The notes: generated by a model not told the origin, from the letters alone. A DNA stretch of 64,000 bases from Oceanobacillus kimchii X50 (GCF_000340475.1 NZ_CM001792.1:2874271-2938270); one strand, 5' to 3'. Shown: positions 1 through 8,609, counted from the first letter of the stretch. Numbers and translations: made by a program.

Positions 1-519
1 ACGAATTGTGTCGCGAACAGAGAAAACAGGAATATGATTACATATCAAATCGAATATGCCGTTATCTGTATAAAATTTAGTGGAGAATCCTCTTACATTA
101 CGGGATGTATCTGGGGTTCCTTTTGTACTAACTGCTAAGGAGAACCGCACAAATACCGGCACTTCTGTACCCGGTGTCTGCAAGAAAGATAATGTTGTAT
201 AATCACTCATAGAATACAATGTTTCAAAATAACCAAAAGCTCCCCAACCTTTTACATGTACCGGTCTCTCTATTATCTTCTCATGAATAAATGTTTGTAA
301 TGTTTCGTGCTCAATATTGTCCTGTTTTAAAATTGGTCCACGTTTTCCGACAGTCTGTGAATGAATCTCTGCTGGAAGATCAATATCCCAGTTAAAAGCA
401 GCAGGATTCGTATGGGATTTATCACCTGCATTTCCTTCATATCCATGTGGTCCTTGACTCCCATGCCCCTGTGAATAATTACGAGAATTTTTCAATTCAT
501 CGTTATTCCCATCAGTCAT
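1..519 (-). CDS. heme catalase family protein, N-terminal part (gene runs off the window start)
   Basis: The first 173 residues of a monofunctional heme catalase, an enzyme that splits hydrogen peroxide, can be read on the minus strand from an ATG preceded by AGGAGG. The family signatures are recognisable: VGKRGPIL near residue 55, the catalytic histidine in RPVHVKGWG near residue 84, PVFVRF, and the asparagine in CNHIPVF near residue 163. Several positions differ from ordinary catalases: GAHGYF is GAFGYF, RDVRGF is RNVRGF, and GNNxPVFF is CNHIPVFS. The essential His and first Asn are kept, so heme and peroxide chemistry may survive, but the distal pocket looks altered. The C-terminal two thirds lie outside the window, including the heme-ligand tyrosine. 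It could be a spore or stress catalase of the KatX kind; I cannot assign it further. Confidence 0.85.
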   Translation of the reverse strand, partial: MTDGNNDELKNSRNYSQGHGSQGPHGYEGNAGDKSHTNPAAFNWDIDLPAEIHSQTVGKRGPILKQDNIEHETLQTFIHEKIIERPVHVKGWGAFGYFETLYSMSDYTTLSFLQTPGTEVPVFVRFSLAVSTKGTPDTSRNVRGFSTKFYTDNGIFDLICNHIPVFSVRDTIR

Positions 520-617
520 GATGTAACCTCCTAACACCAATTAAATAAACCTTTATCAAATTATGTTCCAGAGGAGTGAAATAGAACGTTTAGAGTATAA
601 ATTCGATAAACATATTT

Positions 618-643
618 GTTTTAATCCATTTGATTAAGGGGAT
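618..643 (+). promoter_or_regulatory. possible sigma-B-type promoter for the small membrane protein
   Basis: GTTTTA and GGGGAT are separated by 14 nt, close to the general-stress sigma-B pattern GTTTAA-N12..15-GGGTAT. The predicted start of transcription falls almost on the ribosome site at 651, which weakens the call. Confidence 0.2.
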
Positions 644-667
644 AGTTTAAAAAGGAGATTGATAACG

Positions 668-871
668 ATGCGCTTTGCACCATTTTTTATCCTAGCTATC
701 TTTGGATATTTCTTCATCATTATTCCTCTCATTTATTTGATAGATTTCATATTTATTAAAGATGGTATTACATTTGGCAGTCTCAGAAACAATGCAATTG
801 GATTTTTTCTAGCATTACTCTTTATTTACTTTATATTGTATAGGAGAAAAAAGAAAACGAAGCAAAAATAA
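668..871 (+). CDS. small two-helix membrane protein, unknown function
   Basis: A 67-residue protein. It has two hydrophobic segments, about residues 4-27 and 44-60, separated by a short polar loop (KDGITFGSLRNN), and a strongly basic tail RRKKKTKQK that should lie in the cytoplasm. I chose the ATG at 668 because AAAGGAG ends 11 nt upstream; a TTG at 659 in the same frame is only 2 nt from that ribosome site. It stands alone, between the divergent catalase and the convergent cutC, and is followed at once by a terminator hairpin. I do not recognise the family and nothing in the sequence suggests a substrate or partner. Confidence 0.6.
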   Translation: MRFAPFFILAIFGYFFIIIPLIYLIDFIFIKDGITFGSLRNNAIGFFLALLFIYFILYRRKKKTKQK

Positions 872-905
872 AACCTATGCATATATGTAAAGAGCATAGG
901 TTTTT
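871..905 (+). terminator. intrinsic terminator
   Basis: CCTATGC (874-880) pairs with GCATAGG (894-900), followed by TTTTT. It ends the small membrane protein gene. Confidence 0.75.
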
Positions 906-954
906 GATACTATTATTGTAAATCTAGGTGTAATTTCCACGTTCATTCATTGGT

Positions 955-1638
955 CTATGAAATACGTTTGACTACCTGTAATTTCTCCGCATCTAACCCT
1001 TTTGAAAAATCCCCATCCGTCTGGATACCGGTTCCAAAATGGTACTGGTCAGCTTGAACAAAATAGTGTATTTCATTGAAATTATCCATATTTAAGCCCC
1101 CACCTGGTAAAATGCTTGGCCCTCTAGAGGAATTCGCTAATTCGACTAAACTCTTTAATGATTGCTTTCCTTCTAAACAATTTGAAGAACCACCAGAAGT
1201 TAAAATACGCTGTACATTACTACATTCAGCAATAGACAAATAAGCTTCTTCTAATGAAGGTACTTCATCAAAAGCACGATGAACCGTAATATCCAGCTCA
1301 TCTGAGATACTTGCTGCCGTCTCTAAAGCATCCATGTTTATTGTACTGTCACGGTGCAAGGCACCAAAAACAATTCCTCTCCCACCTAATTCAACTATAT
1401 TTCGAATATCTTCATATATTGTGTCTAACTCACACGCAGTATAAATGAAATGATAACTATGCGGTCTCACCATTATTTGTACAGGAATATTTACATGTTC
1501 TAGAACTTTTTTTATCGTCCCATAACTAGGAGTTAATCCTCCCTCTTTCATCCCAGACACTAACTCTAATCGATCCACTCCAAACTTTTCTGCTTGTATT
1601 GCTTCCTCCACTGTCTGCACAATTGCTTCGATATACAT
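955..1638 (-). CDS. cutC: CutC family protein (copper homeostasis family)
   Basis: A 227-residue TIM-barrel protein of the CutC family. Family hallmarks are the N-terminal IEAIVQTVEEA, GVDRLELVSGMKEGGLTPS, the MVRPH segment, FGALHRD, TVHRAFDE and ILTSGG. CutC was linked to copper tolerance in E. coli, but the biochemical role is unsettled, so the copper role is an inherited label. I use the ATG at 1638 because AGGAG sits 8 nt upstream; a GTG at 1665 in the same frame has no good ribosome site. The gene stands alone, convergent with the small membrane protein and divergent from cdaR. There are no metal-transport genes nearby. Confidence 0.85.
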   Translation of the reverse strand: MYIEAIVQTVEEAIQAEKFGVDRLELVSGMKEGGLTPSYGTIKKVLEHVNIPVQIMVRPHSYHFIYTACELDTIYEDIRNIVELGGRGIVFGALHRDSTINMDALETAASISDELDITVHRAFDEVPSLEEAYLSIAECSNVQRILTSGGSSNCLEGKQSLKSLVELANSSRGPSILPGGGLNMDNFNEIHYFVQADQYHFGTGIQTDGDFSKGLDAEKLQVVKRIS

Positions 1639-1813
1639 TTTGTCACTCCTATCTTTTGAATTCACCTATATGGTGGCAAAATCAAAAATTCTCTATTAAA
1701 CTCACTGTAATTAATATATTCATCCTGTCAAGTGGCTATAGTAGATAGTATAATTCATACTAAACTTTCTATTGCTAACAAATCCTTTATACTATACATA
1801 GAAACAAAAGGAG

Positions 1814-2956
1814 TTGAAGACCATCTTAACCGAACAATTAGCAAACGAAATCGTAAAACGTACTATGTCCATTATACATGCCAATATAAATATTATGGAT
1901 CAAACAGGTACAATCATCGCTTCAGGTGTACCTTCTAGAATCGGACAGTTACACGATGGAGCCGTTCAAGTAATTAAAGAAAAACATACGATTGAAATTG
2001 ATACTTCAAGAACCAATCATTGGCATAGCTCTCAGCCAGGGATTAATTTACCTATTACTTTTCAAGAAAATATTGTAGGTGTAATCGGAATAACCGGACA
2101 TCCAGATGATATCCGTGACTATTCTCAGTTAATCCAAATGGGTGCAGAACTTACGCTAGAACAGGCTTTTTTAACAAATGAAATTCAGCAAAATAAACAA
2201 ATTCGCCAAAATCAAATCACTAATATTCTTTTAGGAACCGAACAAGATCAAACATATATTCAAGAAAGAGCACACTATGCAAAACTAGATATCAAAACAA
2301 CCTATGCTGTTATTATCATATCTACACCAGTATTAGATAAAAAACATACAAAAGATGTAGAAAAACATATTCACTCTTGGCTTAATCAAGAAGATGAGTA
2401 TATACCATTATTTACAAATCAACACCTTATACTAAAAAAAGAAATCCAACCATCTAGCAATACTCCTTTAAAGGATATTTTAATAGAAAAGCATAAGACT
2501 TCAGCTATCCCCCATATGACTATTGCAGTCGGGCCTTATTTAACGGGAGTAAACGGTTGGAGACAATCCTATCAAGAAGCACAAAAAATAATCGAAGTTG
2601 CAAATACACTATATCCATCAGGCGGGATATGGAGTTATCAAGACTTAAATCTTGCAATTTTGGCTTATGATTTGCTCAAGAATACCCCGCAGTCAACAAA
2701 GCAGCTAATTGCGACGTATCACCGCATTCTTACAGAGAATGATGGTACACAACTTCACCAAACATTAAAAACATATATAGAGGAAAACGGAAAAATGTCT
2801 ATCACCTCCGATAAGCTATTTATTCATCGAAATACATTAACATATCGACTAGACAAAATATATCAAATAACTGGAAAAGACCCTAGAAATATTAATCACC
2901 TTCTAGAGTTAAAAATGGCTCAACTTTTATATAAACTTGAATCAAACAATAATTAA
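1814..2956 (+). CDS. cdaR: CdaR-type sugar diacid / glycerate regulator
   Basis: A transcription factor of the CdaR family, about 380 residues. The N-terminal diacid-recognition domain (about residues 5-135) has the typical IVKRTMSIIHANINIMD, RIGQLHDGA, GINLPI and GVIGITG stretches. The C-terminal PucR-type helix-turn-helix lies near residues 325-355 (KLFIHRNTLTYRLDKI). Family members activate glucarate, galactarate or glycerate genes, and the next two genes are a GntP permease and glycerate kinase, so it probably activates them. The start is unclear: the TTG at 1814 directly touches GGAG (1810-1813) with no spacing, while an in-frame ATC at 1823 lies 9 nt away. No in-frame ATG exists until residue 18, inside the conserved domain. 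Confidence 0.88.
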   Translation: MKTILTEQLANEIVKRTMSIIHANINIMDQTGTIIASGVPSRIGQLHDGAVQVIKEKHTIEIDTSRTNHWHSSQPGINLPITFQENIVGVIGITGHPDDIRDYSQLIQMGAELTLEQAFLTNEIQQNKQIRQNQITNILLGTEQDQTYIQERAHYAKLDIKTTYAVIIISTPVLDKKHTKDVEKHIHSWLNQEDEYIPLFTNQHLILKKEIQPSSNTPLKDILIEKHKTSAIPHMTIAVGPYLTGVNGWRQSYQEAQKIIEVANTLYPSGGIWSYQDLNLAILAYDLLKNTPQSTKQLIATYHRILTENDGTQLHQTLKTYIEENGKMSITSDKLFIHRNTLTYRLDKIYQITGKDPRNINHLLELKMAQLLYKLESNNN

Positions 2957-3037
2957 CATCGTCATTCATGCAAACGCACAATAATAACACAAAGAAAACG
3001 CTGCCTTTTTGTTCAAATGACTAATGATATCCGATGC

Positions 3038-3051
3038 TGATAACGCTTACA
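3038..3051 (+). promoter_or_regulatory. cre-like CcpA site upstream of gntP
   Basis: TGATAACGCTTACA matches the catabolite-responsive consensus TGNAANCGNWNNCA at all but one specified position. It lies 44 nt before gntP, suggesting carbon catabolite control of glycerate uptake. Confidence 0.5.
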
Positions 3052-3094
3052 ATGAAGGTAGTATTAAAACTACATGTAATGAAGGTGAACAGCT

Positions 3095-4363
3095 ATGGAA
3101 ATAGAAGTAAGTGCATTCGGTGCAATTATCGGTTTAATTATATCAATTATAATGATATTAAAGAAGATCCCGCCTGTATATGGTCTTATGACAGGGGCAC
3201 TAATTGGCGGATTAATAGGTGGTACAAATATTGTTGACACCGTTAGCTTAATGGTTAGTGGTGCCCAAGGAATTATTCCATCCGTATTAAGAATCTTGGC
3301 TGCAGGAATTCTCGCTGGTATCCTTATTGAATCAGGAGCAGCAGCTAAAATAGCACAATCCATTGTTACTAAGTTTGGTGAAAAACGCGCTCTATTAGCA
3401 CTCGCATTAGCAACGATGTTCTTAACAGCAGTCGGTGTTTTTGTTGATGTAGCAGTAATAACCGTTGCTCCAATTGCTCTCGTAATCGCTTCTAATGCGG
3501 GTCTATCTAGAATAGCGATACTACTTGCAATGGTCGGTGGAGGTAAAGCAGGTAATGTGATGTCTCCTAATCCAAATACGATTGCAGTTTCTGATGCGTT
3601 TAATGTTCCGCTTATATCTGTGATGGGGGCAGGAGTTATTCCTGCTATATTCGGTATCGTTGCTACGTATATTATCGCGAAAAAGATTTCATCACGCGGT
3701 ACAATGATTGAAGAAAAAGAAATCGAACAATCCGAGGAAAACACTTTACCATCATTGTTTACATCCTTACTTGGTCCAATTGTTGCAATTGTCCTACTTG
3801 CATTGCGACCTCTCTTCGATATTAATATCGATCCAATCATTGCACTTCCTGTCGGAGGGTTGATTGGAATTATTGCAATGGGACAATGGCGTAACACAAA
3901 TGATTATATTAAAACTGGATTAGAAAAAATGGCACCTGTAGCTATTCTGTTAATTGGAACAGGTACACTAGCCGGAATTATCCAAAATTCACGTATTGAT
4001 ACAGTATTGATAAACGCATTAGAAGGACTTGGTTTACCAGCATTCTCGCTCGCTCCCGTCTCTGGAATATTTATGTCCGGTGCAACTGCATCAACTACAG
4101 CAGGGGCTACAGTAGCAAGTAGTGTATTTGCTTCTACCTTACTCGAAATGGGAGTAGCAGCATTGGGTGGAGCAGCAATGATTCATGCTGGTTCAACCGT
4201 AATTGACCATATGCCACACGGAAGCTTCTTCCATGCGACAGCAGGAAGTGTGGGGATGCAAGTAAAAGAACGATTAAAATTAATTCCTTATGAAACATTG
4301 GTAGGTTTAACTATCGCAATTGTATCTACGATTATATACGGAATTATACCGTTGTTCTTTTAA
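3095..4363 (+). CDS. GntP family permease, probably D-glycerate
   Basis: A 422-residue membrane transporter of the GntP family (gluconate:H+ symporter type), hydrophobic throughout with about 12 membrane segments. Typical elements are the N-terminal IPPVYGLMTGALIGG, the glycine-rich VGGGKAGNVMSPNPNTIAVSDAF and the C-terminal HAGSTVIDHMPHGSFFHATAGSVGM. GntP proteins import gluconate, idonate, glycerate or related acids. The substrate here is inferred from glycerate kinase starting 12 nt downstream, which makes D-glycerate likely. It follows cdaR and has a cre-like site in front. The ATG at 3095 has a modest GAAGGTG ribosome site. Confidence 0.85.
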   Translation: MEIEVSAFGAIIGLIISIIMILKKIPPVYGLMTGALIGGLIGGTNIVDTVSLMVSGAQGIIPSVLRILAAGILAGILIESGAAAKIAQSIVTKFGEKRALLALALATMFLTAVGVFVDVAVITVAPIALVIASNAGLSRIAILLAMVGGGKAGNVMSPNPNTIAVSDAFNVPLISVMGAGVIPAIFGIVATYIIAKKISSRGTMIEEKEIEQSEENTLPSLFTSLLGPIVAIVLLALRPLFDINIDPIIALPVGGLIGIIAMGQWRNTNDYIKTGLEKMAPVAILLIGTGTLAGIIQNSRIDTVLINALEGLGLPAFSLAPVSGIFMSGATASTTAGATVASSVFASTLLEMGVAALGGAAMIHAGSTVIDHMPHGSFFHATAGSVGMQVKERLKLIPYETLVGLTIAIVSTIIYGIIPLFF

Positions 4364-4375
4364 GTTAAGGAGTGA

Positions 4376-5524
4376 ATGGAATTGAAGAAAAAGAAAATCG
4401 TAATCGCACCCGATTCATTTAAGGAAAGTATGACAGCACAACAAGCGGCAGTTGCAATTGCTAAAGGTGTTAAATCTGTATTTCAAGATAAGTTAGATCT
4501 CGAGCTAATACCAATGGCAGATGGCGGTGAGGGAACCATTCAATCCCTTGCCGATGCACTTGACGGCACCACACATTCCAAAAAAGTTACTGGACCTTTA
4601 GGAAATTCAGTTATCGCTAATTACGCAATTTCTGGAGATAAAACGACTGCAATTATCGAAATGGCCGAGGCTTCAGGAATTGCACTTGTCCCTAGTGAAA
4701 TACGAAACCCTTTAAAAACAACGACCCATGGTACAGGACAATTAATACAAGCAGCTCTTGACCATAATGTAGAAAAAATCATTCTTGGCATTGGCGGAAG
4801 TGCCACCAACGATGGCGGAGCAGGAATGGTAGAAGCATTAGGTGGTAAATTGTTAAACAGCGAAGGAAACTCTATACCTTCAGGGGGAGGAAGTTTAATC
4901 GATCTCGATGACATCGACTTAAGTAATTTAGATAAAAGGTTACAGGATGTACAAATAATTGTTGCTTGTGATGTAGATAATCCACTATTAGGAGAGTACG
5001 GTGCAAGTGCAATTTATGGACCACAAAAAGGGGCAGATAAAAAAATGGTATCTGACCTTGATTCTGCTCTCAGCAATTACCATGATGTGTTAGAACGGGT
5101 TACAAAAAAGTCTGTCAAAGATATCCCAGGAGCTGGTGCAGCAGGAGGACTCGGAGCTGGATTACTAGCATTTCTTCATGCAAAGCTCGAACCTGGAGTA
5201 GAAATCGTCTTAAAAGAAACCAATTTTTACGAACGGGTGGTTGATGCAGACCTTGTCCTCACCGGTGAAGGAAAAATCGATGGACAAACCATCTATGGTA
5301 AAACCCCTATTGGGGTTGCCAAGGCTACAAAAAGATTCAACATTCCTGTTATAGCTTTAAGCGGAACCTTAGGTACTGATTATGAAAAAGTCTATAACCA
5401 TGGAATCGATGCAGCATTTAGTATTGTTCAAGGTCCTTGTGATTTAGAAGATGCCTTAAAAAATGGACCGAACTACTTGGAAGGATTGGCAAGGAACGTG
5501 GCAAAATTACTAGTTATTCATTAA
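4376..5524 (+). CDS. glxK: glycerate kinase, GarK/GlxK family
   Basis: A 382-residue glycerate kinase of family type I, which phosphorylates D-glycerate with ATP for entry to glycolysis. The start APDSFKESMTAQQAA, the MADGGEGT loop near residue 48, LGIGGSATNDGGAGMVEALG near 140, GPQKGA, GAGAAGGLGAGL and the LTGEGKIDGQT motif near 300 are all characteristic. It is cotranscribed with the GntP permease (12 nt gap) under CdaR. The ATG at 4376 is only 3 nt after GGAG; the TTG at 4382 has better spacing (9 nt), so the true N-terminus may be two residues shorter. A terminator hairpin follows at 5666. Confidence 0.93.
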   Translation: MELKKKKIVIAPDSFKESMTAQQAAVAIAKGVKSVFQDKLDLELIPMADGGEGTIQSLADALDGTTHSKKVTGPLGNSVIANYAISGDKTTAIIEMAEASGIALVPSEIRNPLKTTTHGTGQLIQAALDHNVEKIILGIGGSATNDGGAGMVEALGGKLLNSEGNSIPSGGGSLIDLDDIDLSNLDKRLQDVQIIVACDVDNPLLGEYGASAIYGPQKGADKKMVSDLDSALSNYHDVLERVTKKSVKDIPGAGAAGGLGAGLLAFLHAKLEPGVEIVLKETNFYERVVDADLVLTGEGKIDGQTIYGKTPIGVAKATKRFNIPVIALSGTLGTDYEKVYNHGIDAAFSIVQGPCDLEDALKNGPNYLEGLARNVAKLLVIH

Positions 5525-5665
5525 AGAAAATTTTATGGTTACCAGCCCTTGTAAATATGGCACAATACTTTCACCATAAAGGGAACTTTATTCAATGGGG
5601 ATCGATCTTTCCCTACGTAATGAATGGTAGTTCACCTTCATAATTTTGGATAAACCAAAAATTCT

Positions 5666-5703
5666 AAAAGGGACACTCGCATTTTATGAGTGTCCCTTTT
5701 AAT
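5666..5703 (+). terminator. intrinsic terminator of the cdaR-gntP-glxK region
   Basis: AAAAGGGACACTC pairs with GAGTGTCCCTTTT around an 8-nt loop and runs into a T-rich tail. It ends the glycerate genes. Confidence 0.8.
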
Positions 5704-5788
5704 TAATATGACAGTTATTCATTGTTTACAATTTTAACGAACTAGACAATATAAAATCTATACTCAACATTCATTTTTGATTAAAACA

Positions 5789-5822
5789 CGAACATTAATT
5801 GTATTTTTGTTTAAAATGTTCA
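5789..5822 (+). promoter_or_regulatory. PurR box pair upstream of the guanine riboswitch
   Basis: CGAACATT (5789-5796) and its inverted partner AATGTTCA (5815-5822) are 18 nt apart, as in Bacillus PurR operators (core CGAACATT in opposite orientation). They sit just upstream of the sigma-A promoter, giving transcription control on top of the riboswitch. Confidence 0.6.
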
Positions 5823-5830
5823 CTTTTCGC

Positions 5831-5859
5831 TTGCTAACATACTTTTAATTTGCTATATT
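5831..5859 (+). promoter_or_regulatory. sigma-A promoter of pupG-nupG
   Basis: TTGCTA (5831-5836), a 17-nt spacer and TATATT (5854-5859). Transcription should begin about 5866, just ahead of the riboswitch. Confidence 0.6.
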
Positions 5860-5879
5860 AATAGCGAAATTAAATATTG

Positions 5880-5950
5880 TACTCGTATATGTTCAGTAAT
5901 ATGGTCTGAACGTCTCTACCAAGTTCCCAAAAAGAACCGGACTACGAGTT
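5880..5950 (+). ncRNA. guanine-type purine riboswitch (aptamer)
   Basis: P1 is ACTCGTA (5881-5887) with TACGAGT (5943-5949). P2 is GTTCAG/CTGAAC closing a loop containing AATATGG, P3 is GTTC/GAAC with a 7-nt loop, and the core strand TCTCTACC is present. The specificity position in the GGACTACG strand is C (the C74 equivalent), which pairs with guanine or hypoxanthine rather than adenine. An antiterminator is visible: GAGTTGAAGT at the 3' side of P1 pairs fully (with G-U pairs) with ACTTTGACTC (6030-6039), and GGACTA pairs with TAGGCC at the foot of the terminator. Ligand binding should therefore turn the operon off. Confidence 0.92.
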
Positions 5951-6045
5951 GAAGTTATATGTATGGACAAATGAGTTAATTGCTCTCTTGTCTATCATGT
6001 TTTGGTGTGGTATTTCACATTGTAAACAAACTTTGACTCTAATAG

Positions 6046-6089
6046 GCCTGGAAAAGGTAGAATTAATTCTATCTTTTTCAGGCTTTTTT
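6046..6089 (+). terminator. riboswitch-controlled terminator
   Basis: A 19-bp stem, GCCTGGAAAAGG... with ...CTTTTTCAGGC, with only two G-U pairs and almost no loop, followed by TTTTTTA. It is the expression platform of the guanine riboswitch and lies 71 nt before pupG. Confidence 0.9.
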
Positions 6090-6160
6090 ACTTTAGTATT
6101 CGGGTTCATTTATCAAACTTCGCATCAGTTTTATAACACAGTATTTAGGAGGAAACAGAA

Positions 6161-6979
6161 ATGCATAAAACAGAAGAAATATTAGAAGCAAAATCATTTA
6201 TCTCGGAACAAACAGGCATTAAACCAGAAATAGGAATGATTCTCGGATCAGGATTAGGAAGCCTCGCTGAAGAAATAGAAGACGCTGTTGTTATACCTTA
6301 TGAAACTATTCCTTACTTCTCCAAATCAAATGCAGTTGGACATGCAAATGAATTGGTGATTGGACATTTACAAGGTAAAAAAGTAGTAGCTATGAAAGGT
6401 CGCTATCATTATTACGAGGGATATACTTTGGATGAAGTTACTTTTCCTGTACGGGTCTTAAAAGCATTAGGGGTGGAAAAACTAATCATCACAAATTCTT
6501 GTGGTGCAGTTAATACTGATTTTAACCCTGGTGAACTAATGTTAATTAGTGACCACATTAACCTTGTTGGTACAAACCCATTAATAGGCAAAAACAATGA
6601 AGACCTAGGTACACGCTTCCCAGATGTTTCCGAAGTTTATAGTCGTAACTTACGAGCTTTAGCTCGAGATGCAGCCCAAGATTTGAACATAACATTACAA
6701 GAAGGTGTATACGGTTGGTGGAGTGGCCCTGTTTATGAAACACCTGCAGAAATTCGAATGATTCGTATACTTGGCGGAGATGCAATTGGTATGTCTACCG
6801 TACCAGAAGCACTTATTGCCATTCATTCTGGACTAGAAGTATTAGGAATTTCTTGTTTAACCAATATGGCTTGTGGGATATTAGATCAGCCTTTAAGTCA
6901 TGAGGAAGTTATTGAAGTAGCGGGTCAATCTCGTGACAAATTTGTTCAGTTAATACAACAAACATTAAAATTGCTGTAA
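6161..6979 (+). CDS. pupG: purine nucleoside phosphorylase (trimeric PNP-I type)
   Basis: A 272-residue phosphorylase that cleaves guanosine, inosine and deoxy forms with phosphate to base plus (deoxy)ribose 1-phosphate. Family motifs are MILGSGLGSLA near residue 28 (phosphate loop), GHANELVIG, MKGRYHYYEGY, TNSCGAVN, ISDHINL, GPVYETPAEIRM near 195 with the base-binding Glu, and GMSTVPE. The asparagine in CLTNMA matches the residue that selects 6-oxopurines. The stretch before the ETPAE motif reads YGWWSGP where relatives usually have a less bulky sequence. AGGAGG lies 8 nt upstream of the ATG. It is first in an operon with a nucleoside transporter, under PurR boxes and a guanine riboswitch. 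Confidence 0.93.
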   Translation: MHKTEEILEAKSFISEQTGIKPEIGMILGSGLGSLAEEIEDAVVIPYETIPYFSKSNAVGHANELVIGHLQGKKVVAMKGRYHYYEGYTLDEVTFPVRVLKALGVEKLIITNSCGAVNTDFNPGELMLISDHINLVGTNPLIGKNNEDLGTRFPDVSEVYSRNLRALARDAAQDLNITLQEGVYGWWSGPVYETPAEIRMIRILGGDAIGMSTVPEALIAIHSGLEVLGISCLTNMACGILDQPLSHEEVIEVAGQSRDKFVQLIQQTLKLL

Positions 6980-7031
6980 CTCTATTGATACCTTATAAGT
7001 TTATCTATACGTACATCAAGAAAAAATCGAT

Positions 7032-7077
7032 AATCCAAGATACAAAAATACTGTTTGCTAACTATTAATCTTGGATT
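7032..7077 (+). other. intercistronic inverted repeat between pupG and nupG
   Basis: AATCCAAGAT (7032-7041) is perfectly complementary to ATCTTGGATT (7068-7077). There is no T-run, so it is more likely an mRNA processing or stability hairpin than a terminator. Confidence 0.4.
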
Positions 7078-7110
7078 TACTAATAAACACAAAAATGAAG
7101 AGGTGTAAAT

Positions 7111-8331
7111 ATGAGTTTCATATGGGGATTAGCTGGTTGCTTAGTAATTACTCTACTCTCATTTCTATTATCTGAAAAAAAGAAATCTATTAATATAAGG
7201 ACCGTTTCTATTGGGTTTATCTTACAAGTAATTTTTGGATATATCGTGTTAAAGTGGGAGTTTGGAAAGGATACCCTTGCTTACGTGTCAACAGCGATAA
7301 ATGACATTATTGATTATGGCCATGAAGGAATTGCCTTTGTTTTTGGCCCATTAGCGGATAGAGGTGGAGATGTCGCCGTATTTGCAGTGAACGTCCTAGG
7401 AATGATTATCTTCCTCACTGTTCTCATCGCATTGTTATATCACTTTGGAATCATGCAATACATGGTGCGCTTCATAGGTGGTTTTATCTCAAAAATCATG
7501 AAAACATCTTATGCTGAATCAGCTGCTGCTGCAGCTAATATTTTTGTTGGGAATACACAGGCACCTTTAGTAGTAAAACCGTATATCGCTAACATGACTA
7601 GATCACAGCTGTTCTCTGTAATGGTTGGTGGGTTGGCGTCTGTCTCAGGTGCAATTATGATAAGCTTAGCAGCAATGGGAATTCCCTTAGAATACCTGCT
7701 ATCAGCGGCAATTATGTCCGCTCCTGCAGGAATTATGATTGCAAAGGTCATCATACCGGAGTCAGAAGAAATAAATGAAAATGAATGGAAAGAAACTGTA
7801 CTTGCCTCGAGTGAAGAGAAGACTAATATTATTGATGTTATTTTCACGAGCTCGAAGGAAGGATTACATTTTGCAGTGAACGTCGGCTTGATGCTAATCG
7901 CCTTTATTGGATTAATAGCATTAATAAATGGAATTTTGGGCTGGGGCGGCTCACTATTTGGCTTTGAAAATTTTTCTTTGGAATTAATTCTAGGTTATCT
8001 ATTTGCACCAATTGCCTTTGTTATCGGTATTCCATGGGACGAAGCACTTGTAGCTGGAAATTTACTTGCACAGAAGTTATTATTAAATGAATTTGTTGCA
8101 TTTGCTCAGCTTTCTACGATGGTTGATAGCTTATCAGACAGAGCTTTAGCAGTACTGACATTTGCTTTAAGTGGATTTGCTAATTTTGGAGCAGCTGGAA
8201 GTATTGTCGGGATGCTCTCTAACATGGTCCCACAACGTAAGACTGAGATTCAAAAACTTATGCTGAAGGCATTAATTGCAGCCACATTTGCTAACCTTTT
8301 GAATGGTGCCATTGTATCAATGTTTTTCTAA
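7111..8331 (+). CDS. nupG: NupC/CNT family nucleoside transporter
   Basis: A 406-residue concentrative nucleoside transporter that imports nucleosides with protons or sodium. The pattern is typical of bacterial CNTs: short N-terminal helices, the gate-like GPLADRGG near residue 74, TSYAESAAAAANIFVGNTQAPLVVKPYI near 130-157 (nucleoside and cation site), and the C-terminal LSDRALAVLTFALSGFANFGAAGS. GAGGTG lies 7 nt before the ATG. Cotranscription with a guanosine/inosine phosphorylase under a guanine riboswitch points to purine nucleosides, as for Bacillus NupG. That specificity is inferred from context, not read from the protein. Confidence 0.88.
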   Translation: MSFIWGLAGCLVITLLSFLLSEKKKSINIRTVSIGFILQVIFGYIVLKWEFGKDTLAYVSTAINDIIDYGHEGIAFVFGPLADRGGDVAVFAVNVLGMIIFLTVLIALLYHFGIMQYMVRFIGGFISKIMKTSYAESAAAAANIFVGNTQAPLVVKPYIANMTRSQLFSVMVGGLASVSGAIMISLAAMGIPLEYLLSAAIMSAPAGIMIAKVIIPESEEINENEWKETVLASSEEKTNIIDVIFTSSKEGLHFAVNVGLMLIAFIGLIALINGILGWGGSLFGFENFSLELILGYLFAPIAFVIGIPWDEALVAGNLLAQKLLLNEFVAFAQLSTMVDSLSDRALAVLTFALSGFANFGAAGSIVGMLSNMVPQRKTEIQKLMLKALIAATFANLLNGAIVSMFF

Positions 8332-8435
8332 GATTCACATCATAAATTAGAAGAATCTAGGCAAAGACATGCTAAAAAGAATAAATGTAGACTTATGAAG
8401 TCGGAGTCTACTGGCGAAACTGATAAAAGTTTTAT

Positions 8436-8483
8436 AAAAAAGGAATGGGATACACAAGAATAATGTGTTCCATTCCTTTTTAT
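8436..8483 (+). terminator. intrinsic terminator after nupG (probably bidirectional)
   Basis: AAAAAGGAATGGG..ACACA pairs with TGTGTTCCATTCCTTTTT, a long stem with A/T flanks on both sides. It separates the nupG operon from the convergent gene at 8610. Confidence 0.8.
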
Positions 8484-8609
8484 AAAACATTTAATTTAAA
8501 ATAGAAGATTATATTATTAAACGTTATAAATGTATGCCTATAGGCTACTTAAACAAAATCAGACATATACTGGCAGTTTATCCCGCATTCTCACTCTATA
8601 GCTAAACAT

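Noticed and set aside
3070..3897. Long 275-codon frame opposite the GntP gene
   Set aside because: A shadow of the codon pattern of the permease gene; no ribosome site and no protein family features.
5524..5643. Open stretch after glxK with a protein-like sequence (…MAQYFHHKGNFIQWGS…)
   Set aside because: No ribosome site, only 28 codons from the ATG at 5556, and followed by the operon terminator; possibly a gene relic, not supportable as a gene.
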